From positions 130,798,673 through 130,862,672 of the forward strand of contig NC_133647.1 of assembly GCF_009905375.1 (NCBI RefSeq): 64,000 bases of DNA, in the 5' to 3' direction. Shown one piece after another: positions 35,401 through 47,254 of the stretch. Origin of the DNA: Apium graveolens (Eukaryota > Streptophyta > Magnoliopsida > Apiales > Apiaceae). Position 1 is the first letter of the stretch; every line of letters begins with the position of its first letter. The translations under genes and the position numbers were made by a program. Under the pieces are notes generated by a model that ran no database searches, was not told where the DNA came from, and saw only the letters and a program-made list of their open reading frames with translations.

Positions 35401-35794
35401 TCATAAGCTAATTACTGCTTGCTGAGCATTTCTTTCGCTCATACTTGTTTTATATCCTGATTCTTTCAGCTAGGCCAGGGCAAGCTTAAGTTCCAGGTCT
35501 GACCAGAGGTGGTGTGCTTGTAGATAGTTTGGTGTGTTTTCCAGGTAGACAGTTTGGGACGCTTAGCTAGTCTAGAGGTTTGTAATAAAATTTGAATAAG
35601 TTGTAAAACTAATTAGATTTATGGTTTGTAATAATATTTGGTTTGTATTAGTGCCTGTTCCATATTATAACCTGTGATCGATCCAGTGCAGGTAAAGGGG
35701 TCATATTTATTATATTATTCCGCTGTGATTATTTTATTTTGGTTTATTGGCTAGTTATCCTCAAATCTAGACCCCGGGTGTGGAGGGCGTCACA
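32428..35794 (+). mobile_element. Solo LTR C of a chromovirus, forward
   Basis: Starts TGTAATATCCAGG and ends CCGGGTGTGGAGGGCGTCACA, 3367 bp. Flanks AGCAC (32423-32427) and ATCAC (35795-35799) agree at four of five bases. It carries the same landmarks as A and B in forward order: a GC-rich island (33540-33830), an AT-rich tract, AGGCAAGTACC (34760-34770) and an RGGCCGTGGCGG block (35117). No internal coding region follows, hence a solo LTR. Confidence 0.78.
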
Positions 35795-37520
35795 ATCACG
35801 ATTCACAACATTTTCAATACTTCTTCCGACATATTAAATCAAATAATAATATCGATCAATCGGGTAAAATGTTCATTAAATAGAGAATGTTTAAGTTTGG
35901 TAACCTACCAATAATTAGTCAAATAACATTTCCCCCAGTCTTTTGGTTGTGCAGTAATTTCACTACAACGTCCCTTAACGAGATGTACTCTTTGTAAAAT
36001 GATTACGATAATACAATCAGCCCTTGATGCTGGCCTTGATTCTTTGGTAGATATAACATTTACTTATATATTCTACCGTCTCATTTTTCATATCAAGTCA
36101 ATCAATATTTTCTTTTGATTCTCAGTATTTAATCGTACTCTCAAAATGAATTCTTTATCTTAAGTGGCAGACGTGTCATTAAATCCTTTACTTTAGCTCT
36201 GTCATACATGACATCCATAACTTACTTATATCCTGGCAATCTTATAAATTTCTTTATCATCCTTTTAATTCCACTTCCTTTCCTGATTAAGTTCTCCATT
36301 CTCCTGGCTCATTATTTATTCTTTACATATGTGAATCCTTCTTCCCAATAGTACTGGTCGGTTCAGCATTAAGTACATCATTTCTGTGGCTAACCCTGGA
36401 ATAAAACTTCATATTCCCAACTATATGAATTCTTTTACTATCCTTGTTAATAAAATTAATAAAATCAAACCTTCCTCTTTGCTGAGACTGTCAACTACCT
36501 CATTAACCTTGCTCCAATAACTGCTAATCGCGCAACTATTATTTCTAACCAATTCCAACTATCATCTGTCTCATATTTGTCTTTCTCGAATTGAAGATAT
36601 GTTTCAAATTATTGGTGTCTGTATAAGTGATATACCTTTTTCCCTACATAAAAAATACCTCATCATCTTTAGTTCACATGCTAACATTGCCAACTTTTAC
36701 TATGCATCGGGTACTTGTGTTCGCGAGTTTTCTAGTATTTCAGAGTATTTCTCGTTACTTTGTTGTTCTATATTGTTATAAATTCAAGTCCTTCATGTAA
36801 CATTATTACAGATGATAAAATCTCTTTGATTGTCTAACCATATCCACATTGGTGGAATTATCAGTCCCGTCTTTATTCCCTCTCCCTCTTTATTTCCTTC
36901 TTCCTTCACTTCGCTTTATATCCAGCCTTTAGTTCTTAAAAATATTCTTCTCACTTGCCTATACAAATCACTTTTTATTTCTCTTGTCTTTTGCAAAGGG
37001 CATGTTCATCTAGATAAATCCTCATACAAACTTGCAATAACATCGCGCTAATTCCACTGAACTTCTGAATTCTAACGGTGTCCTTACTTCCTCCAAATTC
37101 CTAATTGCTTTGATTTTGGATCTGAAAATCACATTAGAATTTGACTTAATTTAATTATAATCGATTTCCATCTAACTGACCACTAGTTGGTAAAATTAAC
37201 CAATTAACTCTTTTAATTGATCAATTAAACCAAGTGATGACTAACTAAATAAAATTAAAGACCAATTATATAAAGTCAGTTTAGCTATAACAATCTCTTT
37301 CAAGAATCGAGATCGTAATTAATTGGAGAATCAATAAGAATATCAATAACACACAGAAATATACTTTTTGTCTTTAAAAGTAGGGTATTTTCCGAAAATT
37401 TGGGCAGCATCTCCTCTGTTTTATTAATTAACAGTCGGACTCAAGTTGACACCAACAATCAACCAAACAACCAACAATCATATCAATCCACCGCCATCAA
37501 CCAAACTCATCATTTCACCA
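35795..37520 (-). mobile_element. Decayed gypsy internal region, reverse
   Basis: No ORF above 75 codons is credible. The stretch at about 36580-36740 read on the minus strand resembles the RT-RNase H junction of gypsy pol (an antisense match to the segment leading to the tether), but it is too decayed for certainty. It ends where copia element 2 begins. Confidence 0.4.
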
Positions 37521-38200
37521 TGTTAGGAATATGTCATAGGCTTGATGATATAAGTTCACCAAAACACCTTAGTAGATTTAATTTAGTATTTTCGTAGCTC
37601 TCGATGGATGATCACCTTAACATCCGTTGAGAGAGTAACTTATGTATTAATAAGTTTTATAACACATTTATGCATACTACAATACCTTAGAGATCTAGAA
37701 GTTGTAGGATATTCAAAGTCATGCTAACCACTAGATTGATATGCAAATTAGGTTGGCTAATTGTAAACATTAGATGCCTTGTAATTTTGCATAAGTGAAA
37801 TGGAGTTAACTGCTTTGGAAGACTTTCAACGGATAATTCTACAAGGTTTTGACGGATGACCCAAGTCACATTCAACGGATGATCTGACGAAGTTTCGAGG
37901 TTGATTCAACACAGTTTCAACGGATGATCAAATGAAGTTTTAACGGATGTTCAATTCAAATTGCAGTTGATAGTGACATGACAGTCACATGGGTAGATTA
38001 GTTGCAAATACAATGTGGCAAGCATATTTACAGGTTTTAGAGAACAAAGAAGCATTTCCATTTCCATTCTAAACTGGAGATATTCAAAGATACTGGATAG
38101 AGAAATGAAGAAGCATGTAATTATACTAAGAAACATTTTGTCTTATTTGTTTGCCTTTTATCATGTAACTTGGTGATATATAAACCAAGGGTAGCAAGTA
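37521..38200 (+). repeat. Partial 5' LTR of copia element 2
   Basis: Starts TGTTAGGAATATG. At least seven copies of the TCRAYGGATG motif lie at 37601-37950, and a TATA box sits near 38174 (GATATATAAACC). No LTR end or TGGTATCAGAGC primer-binding site is seen between the TATA box and the gag ATG at 38211, so U5 and the primer site appear deleted. Confidence 0.65.
37601..37630. repeat. Inverted pair of the dispersed motif
   Basis: TCGATGGATG and CATCCGTTGA separated by ten bases, extended by CTC and GAG on the outside. It could form a 12-13 bp imperfect stem. Confidence 0.8.
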
Positions 38201-38210
38201 GAACAGTAAG

Positions 38211-38920
38211 ATGAGCACAGAAGATGTTAGAGTAAAAATTCCATTTCTGGACAAAGACAATTATCACCGCTCAAAGGTGAAAATGCACATGCATCTCCTC
38301 TCTCAAGATGAAGAATATGTAGACTATATTGAGAAAGGTCCTCTTGTCCCTATGAAAGTTGCTACAGGAAATGAGTCATCTATCCTAAAGCGTATAGCAG
38401 AATGGTCTGATCTAGATATTGAGCAAGTACATAAGGATAAGAAGACCATGAATATTTTGTTTAATGGTGTTGATAGTGACATGTTTGACAACATCATCAA
38501 TTGCAAAACTGCTAAGGATGTATGGGATATAATTCAAGTTATTTGTGATTGAACTGAGCAAGTGAGGGAAAACAAAATACGACTATTGATTCAGCAGTAT
38601 GAGCATTTTCATAGTGAAGAAACTGAATCACTCACTGGCTTAGTAGATTTAAAAAACTGCTAAATGCTCTAAAGTTGCATGGAAGAGTCTACCAGAAAAA
38701 GGATTCAAACCTCAAATTCCTTAGATCTCTACCAAAGAAATGGAAGACTATGACAGTCTCACTCAGAAACTATCAAGATTACATAAAAAATTACCTTGGA
38801 AAGACTGTAGGGGATTTTAAGGACCTATGAGCTTGAAATAGAGTAAGATGAGCAACTGGAGAAAGGAAGGAAAAGGGAGGATCCATTGCATTGGGTACTG
38901 AGAAAGAGAGAGAGAGAAAG
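38211..38920 (+). pseudogene. gag: Gag N-terminal part, copia element 2
   Basis: MSTEDVRVKIPFLDKDNYH opens a copia gag, and 114 codons are clear up to VWDIIQVICD. Frameshifts and stops follow (TEQVRENKIRLLIQQYEHF can be read past a stop at 38552). The sequence is then cut at 38920 by chromovirus D and resumes at 51308. Confidence 0.82.
38916..38920. repeat. Left target-site duplication of chromovirus D (GAAAG)
   Basis: GAAAG before TATAACGACT and again at 51303-51307 after the 3' LTR end GGGCGCCACA. Confidence 0.88.
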
Positions 38921-41900
38921 TATAACGACTAGTGTATTTTTGAATTATTTAAATATGTAATTGTGGAAGTGTTAAATAAATAAAGTATGTGTATAGTTTT
39001 TGTCAGCTCGATGTTGTTTTATTATTATTTAGGTGTCAATTATGGTGTACCGGGTTGTCCACGGGATTAATTATGGAGTCGTATTGAATTGTTCTCACTT
39101 TCAAAAGTGGATTTAGTGCAAATTTATTTACATAGATATACGGAATGTCTCAAAAATTGTTTTTATGGTTCTATAATTACAATAATTATTTTTGGGATTT
39201 TATAAAATTTAGAAATCAATATTTCATTAATTATTTAGCCCTGTATGAATTTCTGAGTGCTTTTATTTGTAAAATCCATACTTAATTCTAAAAATTCTTT
39301 AAAAATTATGAAACTCATATTTATTTAAGTTTGAAATATTCCGAGAATTTTAAAACTTTTTTGGAAACTTTTGGGATTAATTTTACCCGCACGTTGTTTC
39401 ATTTTATTGATAAAAGCGGGTATAAGTGGCGTTTCAAAAAAAAATTGTGTTAAAATTATGAAAATTTTGTTTTTATTTACTTCGGGATATTTATGAAATT
39501 TTAAGATTATTTTAATAATTTTCTAAAATTATTTCGCGTGCACCTTTGTTCGTTAGTTTCGAATTTCGGGATAAAATTAGGCTTCTAGGGAAATTAAGGA
39601 CACGTGGCAGCTCCCTATTATTTCCAGAATACGTGTCCAGGATTTATTTGTTTCTCCACTTTTACTTCACAGAACCAATTTCTCTGATTACCTATATCAT
39701 CTCTTTAATCAATCAGGTCGATTTTTCACTTCTCCTTTTTTCTTTCCTCTCTTGTTGGCTGCTTCTCTCTCCTCGGTGTTCTTTCCTTTTTATTTTCCGG
39801 ATTGGCCCCGAGTTCGGGTGAGTTTCTTGGCTGCTTCGAAATTCCGACCGCCCTTGCCATTCTTCAATTTGATTCTTGGTTCAGTCGTGTGTGCCTGATG
39901 TGTATCGGGGTGTTCTTCTGTATATCCGTGTGTGTAGGTCCGTGATTGTCGCCGTTTCTTTTATTCCGGCCATCTGTGATGGTGTTGTTTGGTTTCGTTT
40001 TTAGTCTATATACATATGTAGATGAACTGCGTGTGATGCTATGGTGTGTTCAGTTCCGCTTGATTCTGCCGCCTCTCGCCGGATTTCGGCGAGATGGTGG
40101 TGGTTCAGTGGTGTGCACGCGCAGTGCGTGTATGCCCCTGTGTGTGTGCAGTTCTGTGACTTTAGTGCTTTTGCTGAATCGAATTTGTTTTTATTTTATT
40201 TTATTTTCTGCAGGATCGAATTTTGATGGCTTTCGTGAGATAAATAATAAATTTACGCGGGAATCGTTAGTTACTAAATCGGTGGAGTCCGCGTAGGAAA
40301 CCCGAAATTAATCGGGTACCCGCGAATTTCGCCGCCGTCAGCGATGAACATTCGTGAGCTGACGGTGGACTGTGATGTTTATTCTGAGTCCTAATATTTT
40401 AAAATAAATAAATTAGTTCGTGAGATTATCTTTGAAACGAGAATTTAATTTTACATTAAAGTCGAGTACGTAATTTAGTTGACGAATTGTGATTGGATTG
40501 ATTGTTGGATTGAACTGGTGGTTGGGATTGTAGTTGTGAATTTGATTGTTGTTGGTTTGACGTCGATTGATGTATCGACGGGTAGTCCGATAAACGGAGG
40601 AGACGCTGCCCGATTTCCGGGAAATTTACCTACAAAAATACGGGAGCGTATCCACCGATTATCGGGACGTCGAATGGTTACATAGATATATATGTGTTTA
40701 ATATGGAAATTGATTGCACGATGTGATGAAATAATTTGCTAAAATCCATAACCCTGATTTTATTAAATTACAAGTATACGTATTTTCGGAAAGCGAACAC
40801 CAAACCGATTTCTCGAGAATGTGAACCCTGACTGTTGGGTGTGTTGTTATATTATAATAATCCATATAATTACGAGTCGGGTTTGAATATCGTTGGGTAA
40901 AAATTAGTATCGAGGATGTGTCAAGCATACCTAGACGTCTAACATAGGGTATTTCGACCCTGTAGGTTATAATCGGGAACCTGAAAGTGAATGATGGAAT
41001 AGAGATGACCTAGTAGCTAGTCGACGAGCTCAATAGAGTTTCAACAGAAAATCTGAGCGTCAAAGTCGAATCTAATGTGGTCTAGTGGTTGGACGTTAAA
41101 GCCTGAGCGGCAGAGTCGGCTCAGAGTTGATCAGTAACAGTTGTAAAGCCCTGTGAGGCAAGTATTTCTGAACTTTTCTTCAAGATATATTACCAATGTT
41201 TTCGAACTATTTCATAACATGTTGCTATTATTAAACATAACTCCTATTTTATGATGCAAATGCTTTAAACTATTTAACCTTGAACTCTGATTTTTCTTGA
41301 TCTTGAGCCATAAACCTTATTCTTTATAAACCATCCTTTGTTGATCCTCAGACAACAAACCACACAAATATGATACTACTCCCCAAATATATAACTACCA
41401 AACACCAAATACTGGAACAAAATTGTTTGAAAACCAGAAATTTTTATACTCCAACCATTCTTTATAACATCAAAGAACTATACCTTGAAAAATCACTAAT
41501 GGTCGAATACCTGATCCTTTACAAGCAGGAAACCGTTTATTATACATACATTGATATACCCTTGAGATATCCATGAGTTTCTTTATGTTTTTATTCAAGT
41601 GCTTAACCATCATTGATTATGATCTTGTTTATCGAATTATATTGTTTATCATATTGAACTGCTTTAGAATTGGATAGTTTTTTTTATATATATGTGGACC
41701 AGATTCTTAGTCAGACCATATTTATGGTCAATTTAGGCCAATGTGTGCCTTGGATCCAGTAGTTAGAGCAGTGCTGTGTGCTTTGCTCGGGGTTAGTGCA
41801 TGACTGATCAGCAGCCTAACCTTGGTTTTAAAACTTAAAATGAATATTCGATTCTAATGATTGTCTAGCAATAAACTTGATTCCTCTGAATCATCTTGTT

Positions 41901-42317
41901 TAATCATTAATTAACCCCAATTATTGTCATTGTGACTTGCTGAGCTAGTTAGCTCACTCTTGCGAATCTTTTTATGTATTCTACAGTTAAGAAGGATACG
42001 GTTGGTAGCGAGGTTTCCCAGTTCAATGCATGAGCTAGGATTTCAGATTGAGTTGGATCGAGCTAGCAGGAGCTTATTACGGTAGTGAGATAGTAAGATT
42101 GTAAGAATAATTTTATTATCAATTGTAAGTTAAATTAGTCCGGATTTGGTACGATGTAATAAAAGTTAAGGTTGTGGCTTGTTTTCATACTTTAACCTGT
42201 TGCGATCCGTGGTTATGTAAAGAAGGGTCATTGCAAATAATATGTCTTATACAGGTTTATATATTGTGTATGTGTTGTGGACCCCAAACTTCTGACCCGG
42301 GTTTGGAGGGCACCACA
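38921..42317 (+). repeat. 5' LTR of chromovirus D
   Basis: 3397 bp. GC-rich island at about 39780-40370 with an inverted repeat CCGTCAGC (40335-40342) and GCTGACGG (40358-40365). The AGGCAAGTA motif is at 41157-41163. Open frames inside it (e.g. 39946-40296) are also in the 3' copy but look incidental. Confidence 0.92.
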
Positions 42318-42320
42318 GGT

Positions 42321-42332
42321 TGGTATCAGAGC
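42321..42332 (+). other. Primer-binding site, tRNA-iMet type, chromovirus D
   Basis: TGGTATCAGAGC three bases after the LTR end. Confidence 0.92.
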
Positions 42333-45127
42333 TACAGGTTATAAGTCACTGAAACAAGCCTAGATTGTCGTGATTGGGTAGAGGGTTAGGATTAGGAATA
42401 GGAAATAGAAAGATAAGATGTAGTGAGGTTGAGTGCGATTGTATAGCAGGTCTCCGGCACAGTTTGTGTTGCAATTTGGGATTCTTAGCTTGCGACGTGA
42501 TTTCCAGACAACGGCAATGGCAGATCCTGATTTCCTTGTAACATCCGATCGTTTGGAGCTTTCCGCTCAAGGATCGTCATCTTCTCTCGGATTTGATTTG
42601 CACCTTGTTCCTCCATCAGTATTAACGGTACTACATTCTGTTATGATAGTTGCACCTCTTCAAGCTATTCTACGCTATTCCACCACCTCTTGATATGAGA
42701 CTACCTATTTAAGAACCTCCATCTGTGTATTCTTGTTTTACTAGACATTTGGCTGAGTGTATCTCTTCAGTTTACCCTACACCCTGTTCTATACCCTCAG
42801 TTTAAAACTGGTCCTATGAAGAAACAATACCTACGAGGATGAATTCGGGAGCTACAGTAAACAGTGAGTACTGGAGATATAAATAAAGATGAGAAGAAGG
42901 TTAGAAAGAAGATTCACGTGTTTCGAAGAATAGCTGCTACCAGATTAAATAAAGTCATTAGTGATTAGGCCACCTATGGCTAGCTTGAGGAATAGATTAG
43001 ATGAGTTTTGAAAAGAGTATTAGAAAGGATGATGGATCTGGAGCTTTCTCGAAATTAGATAATGGTGTTATGATGATATGACATATTTATAGTAACAAGG
43101 TGATGTGATATCAGCCGATTTGTTGACTATTGGATAGTCTGTTCTACTTAACTACTGTAACGATAATGTCGGGAATATTACCAGTATGGCAGCTTTGAAG
43201 TAAAGCTACGAATAAGATAACATGTAATGACAATTGAAGTTTTTGTCGATTAAGGAAGGCAAATGGACACGATGAATGAGGAAAGGTAGATTGAAGTGAA
43301 TGGACTTTTATGTGATTATTTCTTTAATTTGGTACCTTGTTATAGATAAGAAGAACATCAACCAACTCATATAGTAAGGACAACCAAGTGTGCGATTTTC
43401 AAAACTTTTATAAACAAAATCTCGAAAGAGATTTTCTTAAAAATTTTCAAAAGCTGTTTTAATAAAATAAGTTTTAAACCTTGGTTGTCAAGTTACTACT
43501 TGAGTTTCTTGTTTGTTAAAAGACCCGGATTATCTGGAAGGATGTTTGTTTCAGACTTAGTATTGTTAATTCAAGGAACAAAGTAACCCGCGAGTATGAA
43601 GAAGTTGATTATTCCTAACGGTTTGACAAGGTTAACAACAGAATCCGCATACGGAGTAATTATTCACCCAGTGGCAGAGACCATTAAGGTTTAAAGAATT
43701 CATTAATGTAAAAGGAGCATGGGCGTGATCGAAGAAGATTAGGAAGATTTCCAAACTTTTCAAAAAGAAGAATATTATTAACAAAAGGGTCGTTATGTTG
43801 AATGATTTGTGGTTATTCTAAATTAAAAAGAGGAAACTCAAAGTTATCTAGTAGGAACGCCATTATGATCGAATTGTTAAAGTATTATACGTGTGGGCGC
43901 GATATTAAAGATGCAAGACGTGACAAGTAGGAATCTACCATAATGCTTAATTTGCAAAGGCATTTCATTGTACCCTCTAAAGTTGTTATATGACACAATT
44001 GGGATGTGATCAATCAAGCCCAAAAGATGAATACAAATGAAATGTGGATGGTGACCAATGGTATCGTTCTTGTCTTCAATATTACAACGTATACTCCTTT
44101 TTGATCCCTAAATAAGTATGAACTTCTTTTCTTAAATAAACTCTTTGCTATGATATCGAAAAGGAGGATATTGTATTCCTTTCAAATTTAATTGTTTCTC
44201 TCAAGTTTTGCTTTCTGATTGGGACAAACAGTGTTATGATGAGACACTTGGTCAGAATGACGAAGAGTCGGGTGGGACGCCACCTAATCACGTGCTGTAT
44301 ACCATATGGTACGAAAGACTGGCCATCTTAAATACCAATGTGGTTGTCTCATACATATTCAAATCCTTGTTTATTCTTCCTTTTCAACTTTAATTTTTGG
44401 TGAATTGTGAATCCTTCTAGTTGATTCGTTGTACTGTCGTTCTTTATAAGAGTTTTCCCAAACAAAAATCAACATATTACGAACCAAGCAGGCAAACTTC
44501 CATCTATTTCTCTCTCACATGGAAGGAAAACAAGAGCATATGGTGAGAATTACAAATCACTAACCCAGTCAGGGATGTACTAAGGATCAAGGAAATCTAC
44601 TCCAATAAGGAATACATCTTCGAGAACGAGAATATGCAATTTTTCTGTAAAATATGTTGTTCAGAGTACGAACGTGATAACATGGATGATTATGGTAAAT
44701 ACCTTATGCGTTAAAATATTAAAGGATGTGAGAGAAACTTAATTATTTATCTCTCAAGGTTTTGTTGATGATGAATTGCTCTGTTGAATTGATAAGATTA
44801 TGATTAAAGGACTAGTAAGTCAAGGACGTGTAATTGTTACATAAGTGAATACCAATGATGGAATTGAGATTTTTGGCAATAAGTTGTGAATAATTGATAT
44901 CATGGGAGACAAGAGGACTTGACATTATTCTAAGGAATGGATTAACTATGGAAGCATGATGCCCAGACAAACCATCGTGATGAAGAGATAGTCCTGAAGA
45001 CGTTAAATGAGAGTACGGTGAGGTATAAAGGAAAAAGGAGGGTTAAGAATTTGTTAATGATTACGGTGATCAAGATGTGAGCATTACGATGATTATGAGA
45101 TAAATAAAAGTTAGAAGCAAACAAACT
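42333..45127 (+). pseudogene. Decayed gag/protease region of chromovirus D
   Basis: An ATG at 42517 opens MADPDFLVTSDRLELS in a 5'-proximal position where gag should start. It stops at 42693, and no longer frame follows. No zinc knuckle or DSGA motif could be found. The remainder is AT-rich with many stops; I see no other gene in it. Confidence 0.35.
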
Positions 45128-45717
45128 TTGAAGATTTTTATAGCAATTAAGGAGTTTCAAGATATGTTTCCAGATGAGTTATTAACATTTCCTTCAGACA
45201 GAGAAATGAAGCTCGCGAGTGACGTAATATCTGAGACGAAGCCAGTGACCAAGGCCTTACACAAAATGGCACCAGTTAGAATGAGGAAGTTAGCAAAGCA
45301 GATGCAAGAGATGCTAGAAAAAGAAGCGATTAAATCCAGTGTATCCCATGAAGTGCACCGATACTATTTGTTAATAAGAAAATGGAAGTATGAGATTATA
45401 CGTCGACTAAAGAAAGCTCAACAAGTTTACTATCAAGAGTAAGTATTTGTTACCTCGAACTACTGATTTGTTGATCAAACAGAAGAAGCAAAGCATTTCC
45501 TAAAATTAATTTAAGATTTGGTCGGTACCAATTGGAGATTGAACCTATGGACAGAATCTTTAAGGAATATCTGGATGATTCGTACTTGTGTTACTTAAAG
45601 TCAATAGAGGACCATGCAAAGTATTTAATGACAACTGAGGAGTCGGAAAAGAAAGAAGTTGAATGTAAAGTTTGCAAGGTGAAAGTTTTGATGATAGAAA
45701 GCATAAGTAATCAGTGA
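45128..45717 (+). pseudogene. pol: RT fragments of chromovirus D, first copy
   Basis: 45128-45442 reads EFQDMFPDELLTFPSDREMK and MAPVRMRKLAKQMQEMLEKE, the gypsy RT start (usual form VFPEELPGLPPDRE ... MAPAEMRELK). The palm core is reduced to pieces. 45532-45680 reads MDRIFKEYLDD and IEDHAKYLM, the segment around the DD box, but the DD itself is lost. Several stops and frameshifts. Confidence 0.75.
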
Positions 45718-45833
45718 GGAGGAGACCAAAGGAGATCCAATAGAAATTAAAGTTACTATGAATAAAGAAAGGCCAAAAGCACCAAAGTAAGAAGCTTTAC
45801 CCTGAACCGGTTATTATTGAAAATTTATGCAGG

Positions 45834-46460
45834 ATTTCTTGAAAGTTGCGATACTTTTGATGAAGCTAATCAGGAAAAGCAAGAAGTTTTTTGTGAAAAG
45901 GAGAAAGGTGTAAAATCTATACTGACCATAAGAGTTTGAAGTATATATTTACAAGGAAAAGCAAATGTAGTGGCAAATGATAAGTAAAAAGAAGAAAGTA
46001 AACATAGAAACTGTACCAGAAGAATTATCTATGGAATTTTAAAAGTTGGAATTGGAAGTCAGAGTTTATAATCTAAAAGAAGCAAGGATAGATAGTATGA
46101 CCTTTTAGTCAAAGCTGTTAAGGGAAAGATAAGGAGATGTTAAGAGAAGATGATGGATTATGATGTTAGCAGTTAGTAAGATGAAATTTATGCGCCGAGG
46201 AGAACGATCACGATACCCCCAGGTTTTCTTCCAGCACTTAGATGCTACAAGTAGAAGGACTAAGAAATGAGGTCCCACAGGGAATTCACAGTATAAAGTA
46301 TTTAATTTATTGAAGAAATGCCAAGATATACAGAAATTTAAAGAAAAATAGTGATAACCAGGTATAAGAAGGAAATTTCAAGATGTATTAGAAAGTGTTG
46401 GATATGTCAAAGAATTAAGGCAAAGTATTGGAGGCCTAGTGGATAAGGCAGACCCAGGGA
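45834..46460 (+). pseudogene. pol: RNase H end and integrase start of chromovirus D
   Basis: About 45907-45970 reads YTDHKSLKYIFT and KANVVAN (RNase H end). 45995-46065 reads a VNIETVPEELSMEF-type linker with a stop. About 46360-46440 reads ISRCIRKCWICQRIKAKYW, the CxxC half of the integrase zinc region. Heavily broken. Confidence 0.7.
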
Positions 46461-46779
46461 ATGGTTTTATAAGAAGCGAATCGTAAAATGTATCAGTGAT
46501 GTTGCTGAAGAAAAGAAATAAAATTATGAGATTATGTACTGATTAGCGGGAGTTTAATAAAACAACGAATAAGAATAAGTGGCCCCTATAAATATTGATT
46601 ACCTATGAGACTTAATCTAAGAAGTGTGTTATGTCTCGAGGATTAATTTAAGATCCGACCTGAGAACATATCAGAGATTATGATTAAAGTGAGTTAGGAG
46701 CATTGCAAGCTCTGGTGATATTATGTGAAATAACAAGTGTATCAGGTGGCTATAAGGAATTAAGAACGTGGGGTATAAG

Positions 46780-47075
46780 GAGTACTTGGATAACTAAATT
46801 GTATTTATTGATAACATCCTCAGCTACTCCAAGAATAAGAAAGCCTACATGGAATGCCCAAAGATTTTTCTCCAAAGATCAGAAGGAAAGCAACTATACG
46901 TTGAGTCTTCAAGAATGAAATTTTGACCGAGGTTAACAAAAGCTTCAAATTAATCCATTAATAACTACCTAAACAAAACTGAATGATAACAGATGTCTTG
47001 TATAGAAAGAAGGGATTGGATGTAATTAAGATCACTGAGGAGTTAATAAACAAATTGGAAAAGAGTGGAATCTGA
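46780..47075 (+). pseudogene. pol: Second copy of RT/RNase H-linker segments, chromovirus D
   Basis: About 46778-46920 again reads the RT DD-box neighbourhood (KEYLDN, stop, IVFIDNILSYSKNKKAYMEC) and continues as LQRSEGKQLYVESSRMKF. 46995-47073 again reads an RNase H/integrase linker (DVLYRKKGLDVIKITEELIN). The order is out of place after the first integrase zinc fragment, so the internal region is a mosaic. Confidence 0.6.
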
Positions 47076-47254
47076 AGGTTATATATGAGATTACTTTTCA
47101 GCCTTAACTGATGAAAAAGAGTAAGAGATGTTTAACTGTTTGGAAACCAAGTTGAAAACGAGCACTACCTATCATTCTTAAACGGAAAGTCAAAGTACGA
47201 AAGTGATTCAGGAAATGTAAGATATGTTAAGAGGTTGAGTTTTAAGGAAACACT

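Noticed and set aside
39946..40296. 116-codon frame in the D LTR, also open in the 3' LTR (48956-49255)
   Set aside because: Presence in both copies follows from LTR identity. No domain, cysteine-rich chance translation, and the ends differ.
41370..41576. 68-codon frame repeated at 50355-50561
   Set aside because: Identical because the LTRs are nearly identical there; no domain or coding signature.
44208..44393. 61-codon frame in the D interior
   Set aside because: Does not match gag, protease or RT and lies in decayed DNA.
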